Below, in pieces: positions 48,641 through 58,512 of a DNA stretch of 64,000 bases (positions within the stretch are counted from its first letter, which is position 1; each line of letters begins with the position of its first letter). Under the pieces are notes generated by a model. It was not told the origin of the DNA, ran no database searches, and was given only the letters and a program-made list of their open reading frames with translations. This DNA is from Salaquimonas sp041736675 (lineage in GTDB: Bacteria > Pseudomonadota > Alphaproteobacteria > Rhizobiales > Rhizobiaceae): the NCBI GenBank assembly GCA_041736675.1, contig JBGSTD010000047.1, positions 62,001-126,000 of the forward strand, in the 5' to 3' direction. The position numbers were made by a program, and so were the translations under genes.

Positions 48641-49966
48641 TCAAACATCACCCGGCCCGATTGTAACAACAGTAGGTGCCTGGCCCAGCAGCCTCCTAGC
48701 CACACGGTTGACATCAGCAAGGGTCACCGCATCGATGAAGCCTGCCCGATTATTGATATAGTCAATGCCGAGTTTGCTGCTTTGCAGACCGACCAGAACA
48801 TTGGCAATCTTGCCGGATGTATCAAGATTGCTGATTGCATAGGTTCCAACGACAAATTTCTTCGCAGCTTCCAGTTCCGCCTCGGTTGGGCCGGTGGTTT
48901 TCATTCGCTCAATTTGCGCCAGCATGATGGCAAGGGCTTCGTTTGCCTGCTCTGGTTTGGTGGAAAAACCGCCCGCAAGATAGGCTGTATGGTCCAGCGC
49001 AGTAATATTGGTCCCGATACCATAGACAAGGCCCTTCTTTTCACGCACTTCTTCATAAAGCCATGAGGAGAAGGTTCCCCCGCCCAGAATATGGTTCATG
49101 ATATGGGCTGCAAAGAAATCCGGATCCTCCCGTTTCAACCCCGGCAGAGCCAAGGACACGGTTGTTTGCGGACTGGAAAACTGGATGTTTTCGCGGGTGC
49201 CAAATGTTGGCACGAATTCCTCAACCGGCTTGAGGTCCGCCTTTTGCGGCAGGCCGCCAAACGTTTCCTCCAATAGCCTTAACAAGTCTTCCTTGTTTAT
49301 GGCGCCCACCACACCCAAAAACAGATTGTCACGCGCAAGCAGCGCCTTGTGCTGGGCAATAAGGTCTTCGCGGGTAATTGCGCCAAGGGATTCTTTTGTT
49401 CCACGCGAATCGCGGGCGTACGGGTGATTGCCAAACAATGTTTCACGAAATCTCTTGCCAAGAATTGCCTCGGGATCCAGATCGTTCCTCTTTTGGGCAG
49501 AAATATATGCAGCACGGATACGCTCGAGTGAGGAAGCTTCAAAGCGCGGTTTGGTGAGGATCGTCCGGAGCAATTCGAAGGCGCGCTCCTTTTCGGTTTC
49601 CAGAACACGCATGTCACCGGTCAAATTGTCTTTGGAAGACGAAAAGCCCAGTTCAATTCCGCGATCTTCCAGTTCGGCCTTTATGGCTGCCGCATCCAGC
49701 TCGCCTGCCCCTTCATCGAGCATGGAAGAGAGAACAGTTGTCAGACCCCCGAGATTTTCAGGGTCCTGAACCGTGCCCCCGGTAAACTCCATCGAAATGG
49801 AGATCAACGGCACGGTATAGTCCTCAACCAGCCAGACCTTGATACCGGAGGGAGTGACAACTTCCTGAATTTCAACCGCATATGACGGTATTATTGCCAT
49901 CATCAAGGCACTAAAGCCGATGCATATACGGAGCATAAACTTCTTGATCTTTAACAAACTGCTCAT
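48641..49966 (-). CDS. M16 family peptidase, non-catalytic subunit
   Basis: 441 residues. The signal peptide (about 30 residues, ending Ser-Tyr-Ala) is followed by the two M16 repeats. The region where the His-x2-Glu-His zinc motif should be reads Leu-Ser-Ser-Met-Leu-Asp-Glu-Gly, so no zinc site. It keeps the pore-side Arg-Tyr-like substrate region in the C-terminal half (Gly-Gly-Gly-Thr-Phe-Ser-Ser-Trp-Leu-Tyr). It overlaps the catalytic partner's stop by 4 bp. The pair should form a periplasmic heterodimer like other bacterial alpha/beta M16B peptidases. Confidence 0.92.
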   Translation of the reverse strand: MSSLLKIKKFMLRICIGFSALMMAIIPSYAVEIQEVVTPSGIKVWLVEDYTVPLISISMEFTGGTVQDPENLGGLTTVLSSMLDEGAGELDAAAIKAELEDRGIELGFSSSKDNLTGDMRVLETEKERAFELLRTILTKPRFEASSLERIRAAYISAQKRNDLDPEAILGKRFRETLFGNHPYARDSRGTKESLGAITREDLIAQHKALLARDNLFLGVVGAINKEDLLRLLEETFGGLPQKADLKPVEEFVPTFGTRENIQFSSPQTTVSLALPGLKREDPDFFAAHIMNHILGGGTFSSWLYEEVREKKGLVYGIGTNITALDHTAYLAGGFSTKPEQANEALAIMLAQIERMKTTGPTEAELEAAKKFVVGTYAISNLDTSGKIANVLVGLQSSKLGIDYINNRAGFIDAVTLADVNRVARRLLGQAPTVVTIGPGDV

Positions 49967-51309
49967 GATTGCGGCCTTAGATAGGAGGTGACGGATCGGC
50001 TTTTCCTGAGATATTTTCGGGCTACCGCATTGACGTCGTCAACCGTTACCAGGTTGAGATGCTCCGGCCATTTGTCAACATCTTCGAGAGTGCCGCCAAG
50101 CGACAGCACCGTGCCATAGATTCTTGCCATGGTCGTTTGGCTGTCCCGTTCAAAAATGACCGACTTGAGGAGGTTGTTGCGCGCCCGGTCAATTTCCGGC
50201 TGGGTAACGCCATTGGCGATCAGCTTGTCCAGAACTTCATCGACCGCTCTTTCAACATCCTCGATAGAGCTGTCACCGCGCGGGGTCGCATAAAAGCCGA
50301 ACTTTGTCATGTCGAGGGCAGAACCCTGATACCAGGCTCCAGCAGACAAGGCCATTTCCCTTTCGACGATAAGCGACTTGTACAGACGGCTGGTGGAGGA
50401 TCCGCCCAATATGCCGGCCAGCAGATCCAATGCTTCAGCTTCCCTGCCAACCGCGCGCTGGTAGGAGGGTGCCAGATACAATCTGCTGAAAGAAGGCCTT
50501 GTCACGCGTGGGTCCGAATAGTCGACAATCCGGGCGGCAACCGGATCAGGTTCAACCACCCGCTCGCGAACAATATCAGCAACCCGCTGTTTTACCTTGC
50601 CGTAAATCCTTGCCGCCATGTCCAACACTTCTTGCGGCTCAACGTCGCCGGCGACAACCAGCACCGCATTGTTGGGTGAATAGAACCGGTTGTAAAATGC
50701 GATGGCATCATCCTTCGTCAGTTGCAGCATTTCGTTTTCCCAGCCGATGATTGGCGTTCCGTAGGGATGATGTTTGAAAAGGGTGGCATCAACGGTCTCG
50801 CCGAGGATAGAGCCTGGTTCTGAGTCAACCCGGGAGCGGCGCTCCTCGAGAATCACCTTTTTCTCCGGCTCAATGACCTCATTGTTGAGAACAAGATTTT
50901 CCATGCGGTCAGCCTCATAACCCATCACCATTTCAAGCGCCTCCGGCGCTATCTTTTGATAGTAAGCCGTATAATCAGTGGTTGTGAACGCGTTTTCCTG
51001 ACCGCCTATCTCGGCGACCTTGCGCGAAAACTCTCCTGCGGGAACATCGCTGGTACCCTTGAACATCAAATGCTCGAGAAAATGGGCGATTCCGGATTTG
51101 CCCACCGGTTCATCAGCCGATCCTGCCTTGTACCACATCATATGGGTCACAACCGGGGCACGGCGATCGGGGATCACGACCACTTCAAGGCCGTTTGCAA
51201 GGACGGAGCGGGTAAGATCAGGGGGCGCCAGCGCGATTTCCGCAAAGCCTTTGTCCGGTATCGCAAATGCCAGCAGGAATGCCGTCACAATCAAATGAAC
51301 AATGCGCAT
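49963..51309 (-). CDS. M16 family zinc metallopeptidase, catalytic subunit
   Basis: 448 residues from the ATG at 51309 (GAGAAGG upstream), giving a 23-residue signal peptide ending Gly-Phe-Ala; an open extension to 51420 is not needed. Inverted zinc motif His76-Phe-Leu-Glu79-His80, with the distal glutamate in the Ile-Leu-Glu-Glu-Arg-Arg-Ser segment around residue 157. Gly-Gly-Ser-Ser-Thr-Ser-Arg-Leu-Tyr marks the second repeat. Periplasmic peptide-degrading protease; upstream and coupled to its zinc-less partner. Confidence 0.95.
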   Translation of the reverse strand: MRIVHLIVTAFLLAFAIPDKGFAEIALAPPDLTRSVLANGLEVVVIPDRRAPVVTHMMWYKAGSADEPVGKSGIAHFLEHLMFKGTSDVPAGEFSRKVAEIGGQENAFTTTDYTAYYQKIAPEALEMVMGYEADRMENLVLNNEVIEPEKKVILEERRSRVDSEPGSILGETVDATLFKHHPYGTPIIGWENEMLQLTKDDAIAFYNRFYSPNNAVLVVAGDVEPQEVLDMAARIYGKVKQRVADIVRERVVEPDPVAARIVDYSDPRVTRPSFSRLYLAPSYQRAVGREAEALDLLAGILGGSSTSRLYKSLIVEREMALSAGAWYQGSALDMTKFGFYATPRGDSSIEDVERAVDEVLDKLIANGVTQPEIDRARNNLLKSVIFERDSQTTMARIYGTVLSLGGTLEDVDKWPEHLNLVTVDDVNAVARKYLRKSRSVTSYLRPQS

Positions 51310-51416
51310 GGTACCTTCTCCGCGTTCAGTTTTGACGACTACAAATAATGCAATACTCAGCAATTGACAGCGGATTTTGAACAAATGAACGTTATCATTT
51401 TGTAATGAAACCGTGT

Positions 51417-51968
51417 TCAAGACACCTTTTGCAAAAACAGGATCGAGGTATCACCGAACTGCCTGCGGTCAATCTCTTCCAGCCCTTCGACAGTATCCGG
51501 CAAGGCGTCGGTCCTTTCTTCCAGAACAACCAAGGCACCTTGTGCCAGCCATTTTCCCGCCAAGAGCGCGGCAATCGCCTTTTCGCCCAGTCCCTTGCCA
51601 TAGGGCGGATCAAGAAAGGCAAGATCAAACGGCTCAATTTCCCCAGCCTCACCCAGTTTTGCGGCATCCCTCTTGAATATCCGGCAGTTGGCCTGCAGTC
51701 CCAGCGCGGCGATATTGCTGGTCAAAAGTCCACGCCCCTCGGCACTGTCCTCGACAAACATGCCATATGAGCAGCCCCGCGAAATCGCCTCAAGGCCGAG
51801 CGCACCCGTACCGGCAAAAAGGTCGATCACTCGCCTTGCCTCAAATTCGAATTTGTGACCGAGAATGTTGAACAGGCTTTCCCTTGTCCTGTCGGTGGTC
51901 GGTCTTATCCTGTCCGATGAGGGCGGTTGAAGCCTACGTCCGCGAAACTTACCGCCGACGATCCGCAT
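51417..51968 (-). CDS. rsmD: 16S rRNA (guanine(966)-N(2))-methyltransferase
   Basis: 183 residues from the ATG at 51968 (Met-Arg-Ile-Val-Gly-Gly-Lys-Phe-Arg-Gly-Arg, the RsmD start). Arg-Pro-Thr-Thr-Asp-Arg-Thr-Arg-Glu-Ser-Leu-Phe-Asn, SAM motif Asp-Leu-Phe-Ala-Gly-Thr-Gly-Ala-Leu-Gly, and catalytic Asp-Pro-Pro-Tyr. Its start overlaps the end of the pseudouridine synthase gene by 20 bases. Confidence 0.96.
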   Translation of the reverse strand: MRIVGGKFRGRRLQPPSSDRIRPTTDRTRESLFNILGHKFEFEARRVIDLFAGTGALGLEAISRGCSYGMFVEDSAEGRGLLTSNIAALGLQANCRIFKRDAAKLGEAGEIEPFDLAFLDPPYGKGLGEKAIAALLAGKWLAQGALVVLEERTDALPDTVEGLEEIDRRQFGDTSILFLQKVS

Positions 51969-53040
51969 CGTTTCCACCGGTGTTTTTATTGCGGGTTGAT
52001 GCCGGATGCCGTTTTGCACGCCCGGCAGGCTTGAAACCTGACGGCTTGTCGTCAGAAGGTTGCGCGTTTCGGCTGGGTGCCTTGCGGGGTTTGCCTGAAG
52101 ATTTGCCCGGACTTTTTGTCGTCATACGTGAGAGCGCATCTTCGCTTGCCTGGCCACGCTTCAGCTTTTCCTGCTTGCGGCGCTCGTCGCGGGTTTTGAC
52201 AACCTTTGCCGCATCACGCGGTATATCTGCAGCGACATTGACGATGGGCGCATCAAAGTCCGCACCTGATTCAGATACAAGCTTTTCGCCGAGCTGATCG
52301 CGCAGCGTCTTGCCGCGAATTTCGCGGATTGTCCCTGCCGGCATGTCTCCCAACTGGAAGGGACCATAGGAAACGCGGATCAGGCGGTTTACCGAAAGCC
52401 CCAGAGATCCAAGAACCTCTTTCACCTCGCGGTTTTTTCCTTCGCGAAAAGCGATTGTCAGCCAGATATTGCTGCCTTGCTCGCGGTCGACCAATGCCTC
52501 GATCGGGCCATACAAGACCCCGTTGACAGCGATGCCGTCCTTCAAAGTGTCAAGCTGGGCCTGGGTCACGGTTCCATGCGCACGCACACGGTAGCGCCGA
52601 AGCCAGCCGGTATTGGGCAGTTCAAGCACACGCGCCAACCCGCCATCATTGGTCAGCAGAAGCAATCCCTCGGTATTGATGTCAAGACGGCCCACCGACA
52701 TCACCCTTGGCAGGCTTTCGGGCAGGGCATCGAAAACGGTCTTGCGACCCTCCGGGTCACGGTTTGTCGTCACAAGGCCTGAAGGTTTGTGATAAAGCCA
52801 AAGTCTTGTGCGCTCCCTGACCTGCAAAGGTGTCCCGTCGACCTCGATATGATCCTTGTCGGTTACGGTAATTGCCGGGGTCAACTGGGGCTTGCCGTTC
52901 AAGGTCACGCGGCCATCTGCAATCCACTTTTCCGCTTCACGTCGCGAACACAAGCCGGCTCTTGCCATCCGCTTGGCGATACGCTCGGGCACCTGTTCCA
53001 TTTTCGCAGCCGGACGAACCGGTGGGGTATTTTTTTCCAT
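51949..53040 (-). CDS. RsuA/RluB-family rRNA pseudouridine synthase with long basic tail
   Basis: 363 residues. N-terminal S4 domain (about 20-80: Arg-Ile-Ala-Lys-Arg-Met-Ala-Arg-Ala-Gly-Leu-Cys-Ser-Arg-Arg-Glu-Ala-Glu), then the synthase domain with the catalytic aspartate in Gly-Arg-Leu-Asp-Ile-Asn-Thr-Glu-Gly-Leu. The last 100 residues or so are rich in Lys, Arg, Ser and Pro and presumably disordered, helping rRNA binding. Probably modifies 23S rRNA (RluB type). It leads into rsmD with a 20-bp overlap and is divergent from tadA. Confidence 0.93.
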   Translation of the reverse strand: MEKNTPPVRPAAKMEQVPERIAKRMARAGLCSRREAEKWIADGRVTLNGKPQLTPAITVTDKDHIEVDGTPLQVRERTRLWLYHKPSGLVTTNRDPEGRKTVFDALPESLPRVMSVGRLDINTEGLLLLTNDGGLARVLELPNTGWLRRYRVRAHGTVTQAQLDTLKDGIAVNGVLYGPIEALVDREQGSNIWLTIAFREGKNREVKEVLGSLGLSVNRLIRVSYGPFQLGDMPAGTIREIRGKTLRDQLGEKLVSESGADFDAPIVNVAADIPRDAAKVVKTRDERRKQEKLKRGQASEDALSRMTTKSPGKSSGKPRKAPSRNAQPSDDKPSGFKPAGRAKRHPASTRNKNTGGNDADRRR

Positions 53041-53116
53041 CGTTTGATGCTCTACGCTATGTCATCGACAAACAAAAGATTTGATCTGCAATTTCCTGCA
53101 CGAAACAGGTGACCTG

Positions 53117-53557
53117 ATGAGTGAGTTCATGGCCATCGCCCTTGAAGAGGCGGAAATGGCTAAATCGAGAAATGAAGTGCCTGTTGGAGCGGTTATTGTC
53201 AACGAGGGCAAAATCATCTCGCGTGCCGGAAACCGGACCCGGGAATTCAATGACCCGACCGCCCATGCGGAAATGCTGGCAATCCGCGATGCGGCGAAAT
53301 CGCTGGGTAAGGAGAGACTGGTCAACTGCGATCTGTATGTGACACTTGAACCCTGCCCGATGTGCGCTGCGGCGATATCATTTGCAAGGATCAGGCGGCT
53401 ATATTTTGGCGCCAGCGATGAGAAAGGCGGTGCGGTGGAAAATGGTGTCCGGCTGTATCAGGCCAAGACCTGCCACCATGCACCTGAAGTATATTCGGGG
53501 ATATCGGCAACAAGTGCTGCCGAATTGCTGAAAACATTTTTTCAGGAAAAGCGATAA
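53117..53557 (+). CDS. tadA: tRNA adenosine(34) deaminase
   Basis: 146 residues from the ATG at 53117. Zinc site: His50-Ala-Glu52 (proton shuttle) and Pro-Cys80-Pro-Met-Cys83. Other TadA marks are Glu-Val-Pro-Val-Gly-Ala-Val at about 20-26 and Asp-Pro-Thr-Ala-His. Makes inosine at the wobble position of tRNA-Arg(ACG). Single-gene unit, divergent from the pseudouridine synthase and convergent with the lipoprotein gene. Confidence 0.96.
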   Translation: MSEFMAIALEEAEMAKSRNEVPVGAVIVNEGKIISRAGNRTREFNDPTAHAEMLAIRDAAKSLGKERLVNCDLYVTLEPCPMCAAAISFARIRRLYFGASDEKGGAVENGVRLYQAKTCHHAPEVYSGISATSAAELLKTFFQEKR

Positions 53558-53589
53558 GCCGATCAAACCCGACAATCAGTCCCCGGCTA

Positions 53590-54294
53590 TCAGAACTTGG
53601 AGTTCTGCAAATCCAGCTGACGCTCTTTCTTCGCCTTTTTGATCTGTTCCAGCTCTTCCTCGGTATATCCGGCATCGCCCGCAATGGCTGTATCAGCCGG
53701 GGTGCGATATTCTGTCGGCGGCTCGGTCAGGTAACGGCGCTGAACACCGGAATTGCCAGCAGTACGCTCTTCCTTGCGAACGGCGCGGACTGCATCGCTG
53801 ATTTCCCTGTCAGTACACCTGCGCATGATAACGCCATCAGGATCACAACTTACATTGGGTACACCCTGACCCATTGGGGCTGACTTCAACCGCTCCTTGG
53901 GCTGGACGGAGCGGAAATCCTTGTCCTGATTGGCAAAGGCGACCTGCTTGCCAAGAGAACCGTTTGAAGCCTCAGCTTCGGCACGAATACGGGCAATGCG
54001 TTGCTCAGGCGACTCAGGCCAATTGGGATCGGCGCTTGCAGTGACCGGATCCTGAGGGTCAACGAGGCTTTTCTCGGTTGGAATGACCAGATCAGGCCGT
54101 GAGGCATAGTCAATCGACTCGCGCTTGGCCTTTTTGAGCGAAAGGATATTGGAAAGGTCCTGAACCGTTTGTGCTTCCTGGGAAACGCCCGTACCGTAAG
54201 TGGTTCCACCAATGCAACCAGACAAGAGTGTAGCGGCGAACAAAAACGCCGCAAGTCCTGCGGATTTACCGAGGAAACTGCCAGATGCACGCAT
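53590..54294 (-). CDS. Hypothetical lipoprotein
   Basis: 234 residues from the ATG at 54294. The lipobox Leu-Leu-Ser-Gly-Cys27 follows a basic N-terminus and a hydrophobic stretch. After a Gly/Thr-rich linker the protein is charged and probably elongated, with a Cys-Asp-Pro-Asp-Gly-Val-x2-Arg-Arg-Cys pair near residue 150 that could form a disulfide, and a Lys/Glu-rich end. Proteins of this look occur downstream of ileS in related bacteria; function unknown. It is separated from ileS by an intrinsic terminator. Confidence 0.8.
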   Translation of the reverse strand: MRASGSFLGKSAGLAAFLFAATLLSGCIGGTTYGTGVSQEAQTVQDLSNILSLKKAKRESIDYASRPDLVIPTEKSLVDPQDPVTASADPNWPESPEQRIARIRAEAEASNGSLGKQVAFANQDKDFRSVQPKERLKSAPMGQGVPNVSCDPDGVIMRRCTDREISDAVRAVRKEERTAGNSGVQRRYLTEPPTEYRTPADTAIAGDAGYTEEELEQIKKAKKERQLDLQNSKF

Positions 54295-54414
54295 GTTTTT
54301 GATCAATGCCAATTCAAAATCCCTGCACAAACAACGAAAACCGGAACAAGCCTGATGTCTGGTCGCAAAAAAATGCGGCCTAAATCTGTTCTTGCTGGTT
54401 TAAATAGCTGAAAA

Positions 54415-54448
54415 AGCAAAAAGACGCAACGCATCAAGCGCCGCGTCT
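54415..54448 (-). terminator. Intrinsic terminator after ileS
   Basis: On the - strand AGACGC pairs with GCGTCT, with a further CGC/GCG pairing inside the loop, followed directly by TTTTT. It lies 60 bases beyond the ileS stop. Confidence 0.75.
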
Positions 54449-54507
54449 CAACCCATTGTTAACGACTATGTGGTGTGGCCGACGTTTTTAGCCTCACCAG
54501 CACCCTG

Positions 54508-57495
54508 TCACCCGCCTATCGCGTCTATTTCGCGGATTGCCGCTGCGTCGCGAAATGAAAGCTCGGGGAATTCCGCATCAGAGCCAACCTCAGGCAAAAT
54601 CCGCCAGGAACGGGCACATTTTCTGCCCTCAGCCGGCTTGTGGACAACGCCAACACCTTTGACCTCATCCAATGTAAATGCACCGGCAGGCCAAGCTTCA
54701 GTCTTGATATGGATCTGACTGGTGATGCAGATTTCAGCAAAATCGAGACCTTCCAGCGCGGCCAACAGAGCCTTTTCACTGATATAGACCTCAGGCGAGG
54801 ATTCGAGCGACGAACCGATGCTCTTTTCGCGGCGTTCCACTTCAAGCGCACCCGTCACGACGCGGCGCACCTTGCGGATTTCCCTCCATTTGACCGCCAA
54901 TGCCTCATCGTTCCATGCCTTTGGCGCATTGGAAAACTGCTCCATGTGGACAGACTGCGAAGCAGGGTAACGCTCCAGCCAGGCTTCTTCCATGGTGAAC
55001 GGCATTAGCGGTGCCATCCATTTGACGATGTGTTCAAACAGTACCCTGACGACATGAAGGGCGGATTTGCGCTTCACGCTTGACGGGGCATCGCAGTACA
55101 ACGCGTCCTTGCGGATATCGAAATAGAAAGCCGAAAGTTCCACGGTCATGAACTTGAAGAGCTCGGCGAACACTTTCTTGAAATCGAAAGCATTGTAGCC
55201 GTTTTCAACGATGGCCTCGAGTTCGCTGATCCGGTGCAGCATCAGGCGCTCAAGCTCGGGCATATCTGCAAGGGCGATTTCCTCGCCCGTGTCATGGGCA
55301 AGAGTACCAAGCATCCAGCGGATGGTGTTGCGCAGTTTGCGATAGGCATCAACAGACGTCTTGAGGATTTCCGGCCCGATGCGCAGATCTTCCGAGTAAT
55401 CAGACGAAGCCACCCACAAACGCAGGATATCGGCACCGGAAGTCTTGATGACTTCCTGCGGGGTGACGACATTGCCAAGCGATTTTGACATCTTCTTGCC
55501 GTCCTCGGCCATGACGAAGCCATGGGTCAGAACCGCATCATAGGGCGCGCGGCCCCGTGTTCCGGCGCTTTCGAGAAGCGAGGAATGGAACCAGCCGCGA
55601 TGCTGGTCCGAGCCTTCGAGATAGAGATCGGCCGGCCATTTGAGATCGTCGCGCTGCTCAAGGCAGAAAGCGTGGGTTGAGCCTGAATCGAACCAGACGT
55701 CTAGAATGTCCCTTACCTGTTCCCAGTTTTCAGGGTCATTGACCATATCACTAAGGAAGCGCTCCTTTCCGCCTTCGGCATACCATGCATCCGCGCCCTC
55801 TTTGGCAAATACGCCCTTGATCCGGGCCATCAGTTCATCGGAACGGTCAAACTCGGGTCCGGGTATGATCTGTCCGGTTTCGGTGTTCCTGAACACGGCA
55901 ATCGGCACACCCCAGGCGCGCTGGCGTGAAAGCACCCAGTCGGGGCGGTCGGCGATCATGCCATGCAGACGTGTCTTGCCGCGCTCGGGCACAAAACGGG
56001 TTTCCTCGATGGCTGCAAGGGCAGTCTGGCGAAGCGTTCCCATATTGGTGTCGGAGCCGTCGCCTACCACGCCCTCCTTGTCCATATAGACAAACCACTG
56101 GGGCGTGTTGCGGAAAATGATCGGCTTTTTCGAGCGCCATGAGTGCGGATATTCATGTTTCAGGCGGCCTCGGGCAAAGAGGTTGCCTGCAGCGATGAGC
56201 GCCTTGATGACGCGGTCATTGGCATCGCCCTTCTTGCCCTTGTCGTCGATCACGCGGGCAGCACCGCCTTCGGCGGACGGACCGAAACCGGGTGCATCCT
56301 CGGTATAAAACCCGGCATCATCGACGGTGAAGGGGATGGCCGATGAAATGCCCATTGCCTCGATTTCACGGGCCATCGACGTCCAGATTTCAAAGTCGTC
56401 GCGGCCATGGCCGGGAGCGGTGTGGACAAAGCCTGTTCCAGCATCATCGGTAACATGGTCGCCTGCGAGTAGAGGCACGATGAAGTCGTAGCCACCCGCG
56501 AGACCTGCAAGTGGATGGGCGAGGGAAACTGCGGCCAATTCCTTTGCGGAAACATCGCGCAATTTCCTGAGGGTGACCTTGGCCTTGTCAGCACATTCCT
56601 GCGCCAGCTTCTCGGCAAAAATCAATTTCTCGCCCGGCTGGGGACCGAAATCGTTTTCTGCCGTTGCAACTTCGTAAAGCCCGTAGCTGATGCGGTCAGA
56701 GTAGCAGACGGCGCGGTTGCCCGGGATTGTCCAGGGTGTCGTTGTCCAGATGACGACGGAGGCACCTTGCAAATCGTTCTTTTTTGTTCCGGCCGCATGG
56801 GAAATTACCACAGGAAACTTCACCCAGACCGTGTCGCTCTCATATTGCTCGTATTCGATCTCGGCTTCGGCCAAGGCCGTGCGTTCAACCACGGACCACA
56901 TGATCGGTTTGGAGCCGCGGTAAAGCTGGCCGGATCTGGCGAATTTCATCAGCTCGTTGGCGATGATTGCCTCAGCCTCAAAAGCCATGGTCAGATAGGG
57001 GTTTTCAAAATCTCCGGTCACACCAAGGCGCTGGAATTCCTCTGACTGCACGCCCACCCAATGGGCGGCAAAGTCACGGCATTCCTTGCGGAATTCGTTG
57101 ATCGGCACTTCGTCCTTGTTCTGGCCCTTGGCGCGGTATTGCTCCTCGATCTTCCACTCGATCGGCAGGCCGTGGCAGTCCCAGCCGGGAACATAGTTCG
57201 AATTGTAACCGCGCATCTGGAACGAGCGGGTGATGATGTCTTTGAGGATCTTGTTGAGCGCGTGGCCGATATGCAGATTGCCGTTGGCATAGGGCGGGCC
57301 GTCATGAAGCACATATTTTGGCCGGTCCTTTGCCTGTTCACGCAGCCGCTTGTAGAGACCCATCTCATTCCAGCGGGCGATCATCTGCGGCTCTTTTTCC
57401 GGCAGTCCGGCGCGCATTGGAAATTCTGTTACGGGCAAATTGAGGGTTGAGGACCAGTCGCGGCCATCGAATTTTTCTGTCGTCTTGTCTGTCAT
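54508..57495 (-). CDS. ileS: Isoleucyl-tRNA synthetase
   Basis: 995 residues from the ATG at 57495; a GTG at 57504 is in frame. Class I signature His-Ile-Gly-His at 75-78 and Lys-Met-Ser-Lys-Ser at about 668-672. The CP1 editing domain is present (Thr-Thr-Pro-Trp-Thr-Ile-Pro, Asp-Ala-Gly-Thr-Gly-Phe-Val-His-Thr-Ala-Pro-Gly-His). The C-terminal zinc ribbon is degenerate: only Arg-Lys-Cys-Ala-Arg is left before the end. Ends upstream of an intrinsic terminator. Confidence 0.97.
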   Translation of the reverse strand: MTDKTTEKFDGRDWSSTLNLPVTEFPMRAGLPEKEPQMIARWNEMGLYKRLREQAKDRPKYVLHDGPPYANGNLHIGHALNKILKDIITRSFQMRGYNSNYVPGWDCHGLPIEWKIEEQYRAKGQNKDEVPINEFRKECRDFAAHWVGVQSEEFQRLGVTGDFENPYLTMAFEAEAIIANELMKFARSGQLYRGSKPIMWSVVERTALAEAEIEYEQYESDTVWVKFPVVISHAAGTKKNDLQGASVVIWTTTPWTIPGNRAVCYSDRISYGLYEVATAENDFGPQPGEKLIFAEKLAQECADKAKVTLRKLRDVSAKELAAVSLAHPLAGLAGGYDFIVPLLAGDHVTDDAGTGFVHTAPGHGRDDFEIWTSMAREIEAMGISSAIPFTVDDAGFYTEDAPGFGPSAEGGAARVIDDKGKKGDANDRVIKALIAAGNLFARGRLKHEYPHSWRSKKPIIFRNTPQWFVYMDKEGVVGDGSDTNMGTLRQTALAAIEETRFVPERGKTRLHGMIADRPDWVLSRQRAWGVPIAVFRNTETGQIIPGPEFDRSDELMARIKGVFAKEGADAWYAEGGKERFLSDMVNDPENWEQVRDILDVWFDSGSTHAFCLEQRDDLKWPADLYLEGSDQHRGWFHSSLLESAGTRGRAPYDAVLTHGFVMAEDGKKMSKSLGNVVTPQEVIKTSGADILRLWVASSDYSEDLRIGPEILKTSVDAYRKLRNTIRWMLGTLAHDTGEEIALADMPELERLMLHRISELEAIVENGYNAFDFKKVFAELFKFMTVELSAFYFDIRKDALYCDAPSSVKRKSALHVVRVLFEHIVKWMAPLMPFTMEEAWLERYPASQSVHMEQFSNAPKAWNDEALAVKWREIRKVRRVVTGALEVERREKSIGSSLESSPEVYISEKALLAALEGLDFAEICITSQIHIKTEAWPAGAFTLDEVKGVGVVHKPAEGRKCARSWRILPEVGSDAEFPELSFRDAAAIREIDAIGG

Positions 57496-57753
57496 GTTCT
57501 TCACATCATGAACCGCCCGCTGATAATTGGGGCAGCAACCATCTGGTTTTACTCGAACTGTAGTTGAATTGTTTCAGGCTTTCACAAAGCACCAAAACCG
57601 CGGATCAGCTTTCCCGGGACCCTCGACCTGAGCAGTGATTGATCAGGCAGGGACCGGGCCAATAATTCGTATCGAAAATATGAATTCAAATTGCCGTGTC
57701 ATGGGTTCCTCTTAGCAGCATGAAGTTAAGGAATAAAGAAAAAAGCTGCGCGC

Positions 57754-58512
57754 TCAAAAAACATCCCGGTCAAGCTTTTCATAGATGATGCGGCGCATCG
57801 CACGGTCTGACAATCCGGGCACAAGCCTGCCAAAAAGCGCGAAAAACCGGGGAGCAATGCCCGGGATGATGGTTGCACTTCCGGCAAAGACCGATTTCAG
57901 GATCAGCTCTGCCGCCAGTTCTGGTAGCATGCGCTTTGAGGCATCCGCCCCTTTGGGGGCATGGCGATCTGCCTGCGCGGTCTGCATGGGACCCGGGAAT
58001 ACGCATGTAACCCTGATACCAAGCCGGGCAAAGGGTTTGCGTATGGACTTGGCATATATGGCAATTGCATCCTTTGTGGCGCTGTAGACCGCAGCACCCG
58101 GATAACCGGTAAAATGTGAAAGGGAGGAAACAAACACCAGATCGGCTTTTGGCGCAAAAAGCCCCTGCTGATGCAGTTGTGATGCCATTACCATTGGAGT
58201 TTCAGCGTTGAGGCGGATCAGCTTGTCGTAGACATGAAACGGTATCTGCTCAAACCTGCCACTGGCGCTTGCTGCGGCATTAAGGACGACGAGATCAAAG
58301 GGTGCAAACGGGCGCAATTTTGAAAAAAGCGCAGTCCGCTCTGCTCGGTCGGACAAATCACACTGAATATGGTCACTGTCTTTGATGCCGCCTTTTACAA
58401 GATCGACTGTCAAAACACGCCAGCCGTCTTTGGCAAGTTGGTCGACAATAGCCCTGCCAAGCCCGGTGGCCCCGCCAGTAACAAGCGCGGTTCTTGTTGC
58501 TGGCTGGTTCAT
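57754..58512 (-). CDS. SDR family oxidoreductase
   Basis: 252 residues from the ATG at 58512, overlapping the stop of the SDR gene upstream (ATGA). Thr-Gly-Gly-Ala-Thr-Gly-Leu-Gly cofactor motif at about 13-20, Leu-Asn-Ala-Ala as the Asn-Ala-Gly variant, Ser-Ser-Leu-Ser for the catalytic Ser, and Tyr-Ser-Ala-Thr-Lys. Substrate unknown. It is the last of three coupled genes with the second SDR and ribF. About 260 bases of DNA without recognised features separate it from ileS. Confidence 0.9.
   Translation of the reverse strand: MNQPATRTALVTGGATGLGRAIVDQLAKDGWRVLTVDLVKGGIKDSDHIQCDLSDRAERTALFSKLRPFAPFDLVVLNAAASASGRFEQIPFHVYDKLIRLNAETPMVMASQLHQQGLFAPKADLVFVSSLSHFTGYPGAAVYSATKDAIAIYAKSIRKPFARLGIRVTCVFPGPMQTAQADRHAPKGADASKRMLPELAAELILKSVFAGSATIIPGIAPRFFALFGRLVPGLSDRAMRRIIYEKLDRDVF

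Noticed and set aside
57496..57753. Possible regulatory RNA (T-box or similar) upstream of ileS
   Set aside because: No convincing stem set or conserved box was found in this spacer.
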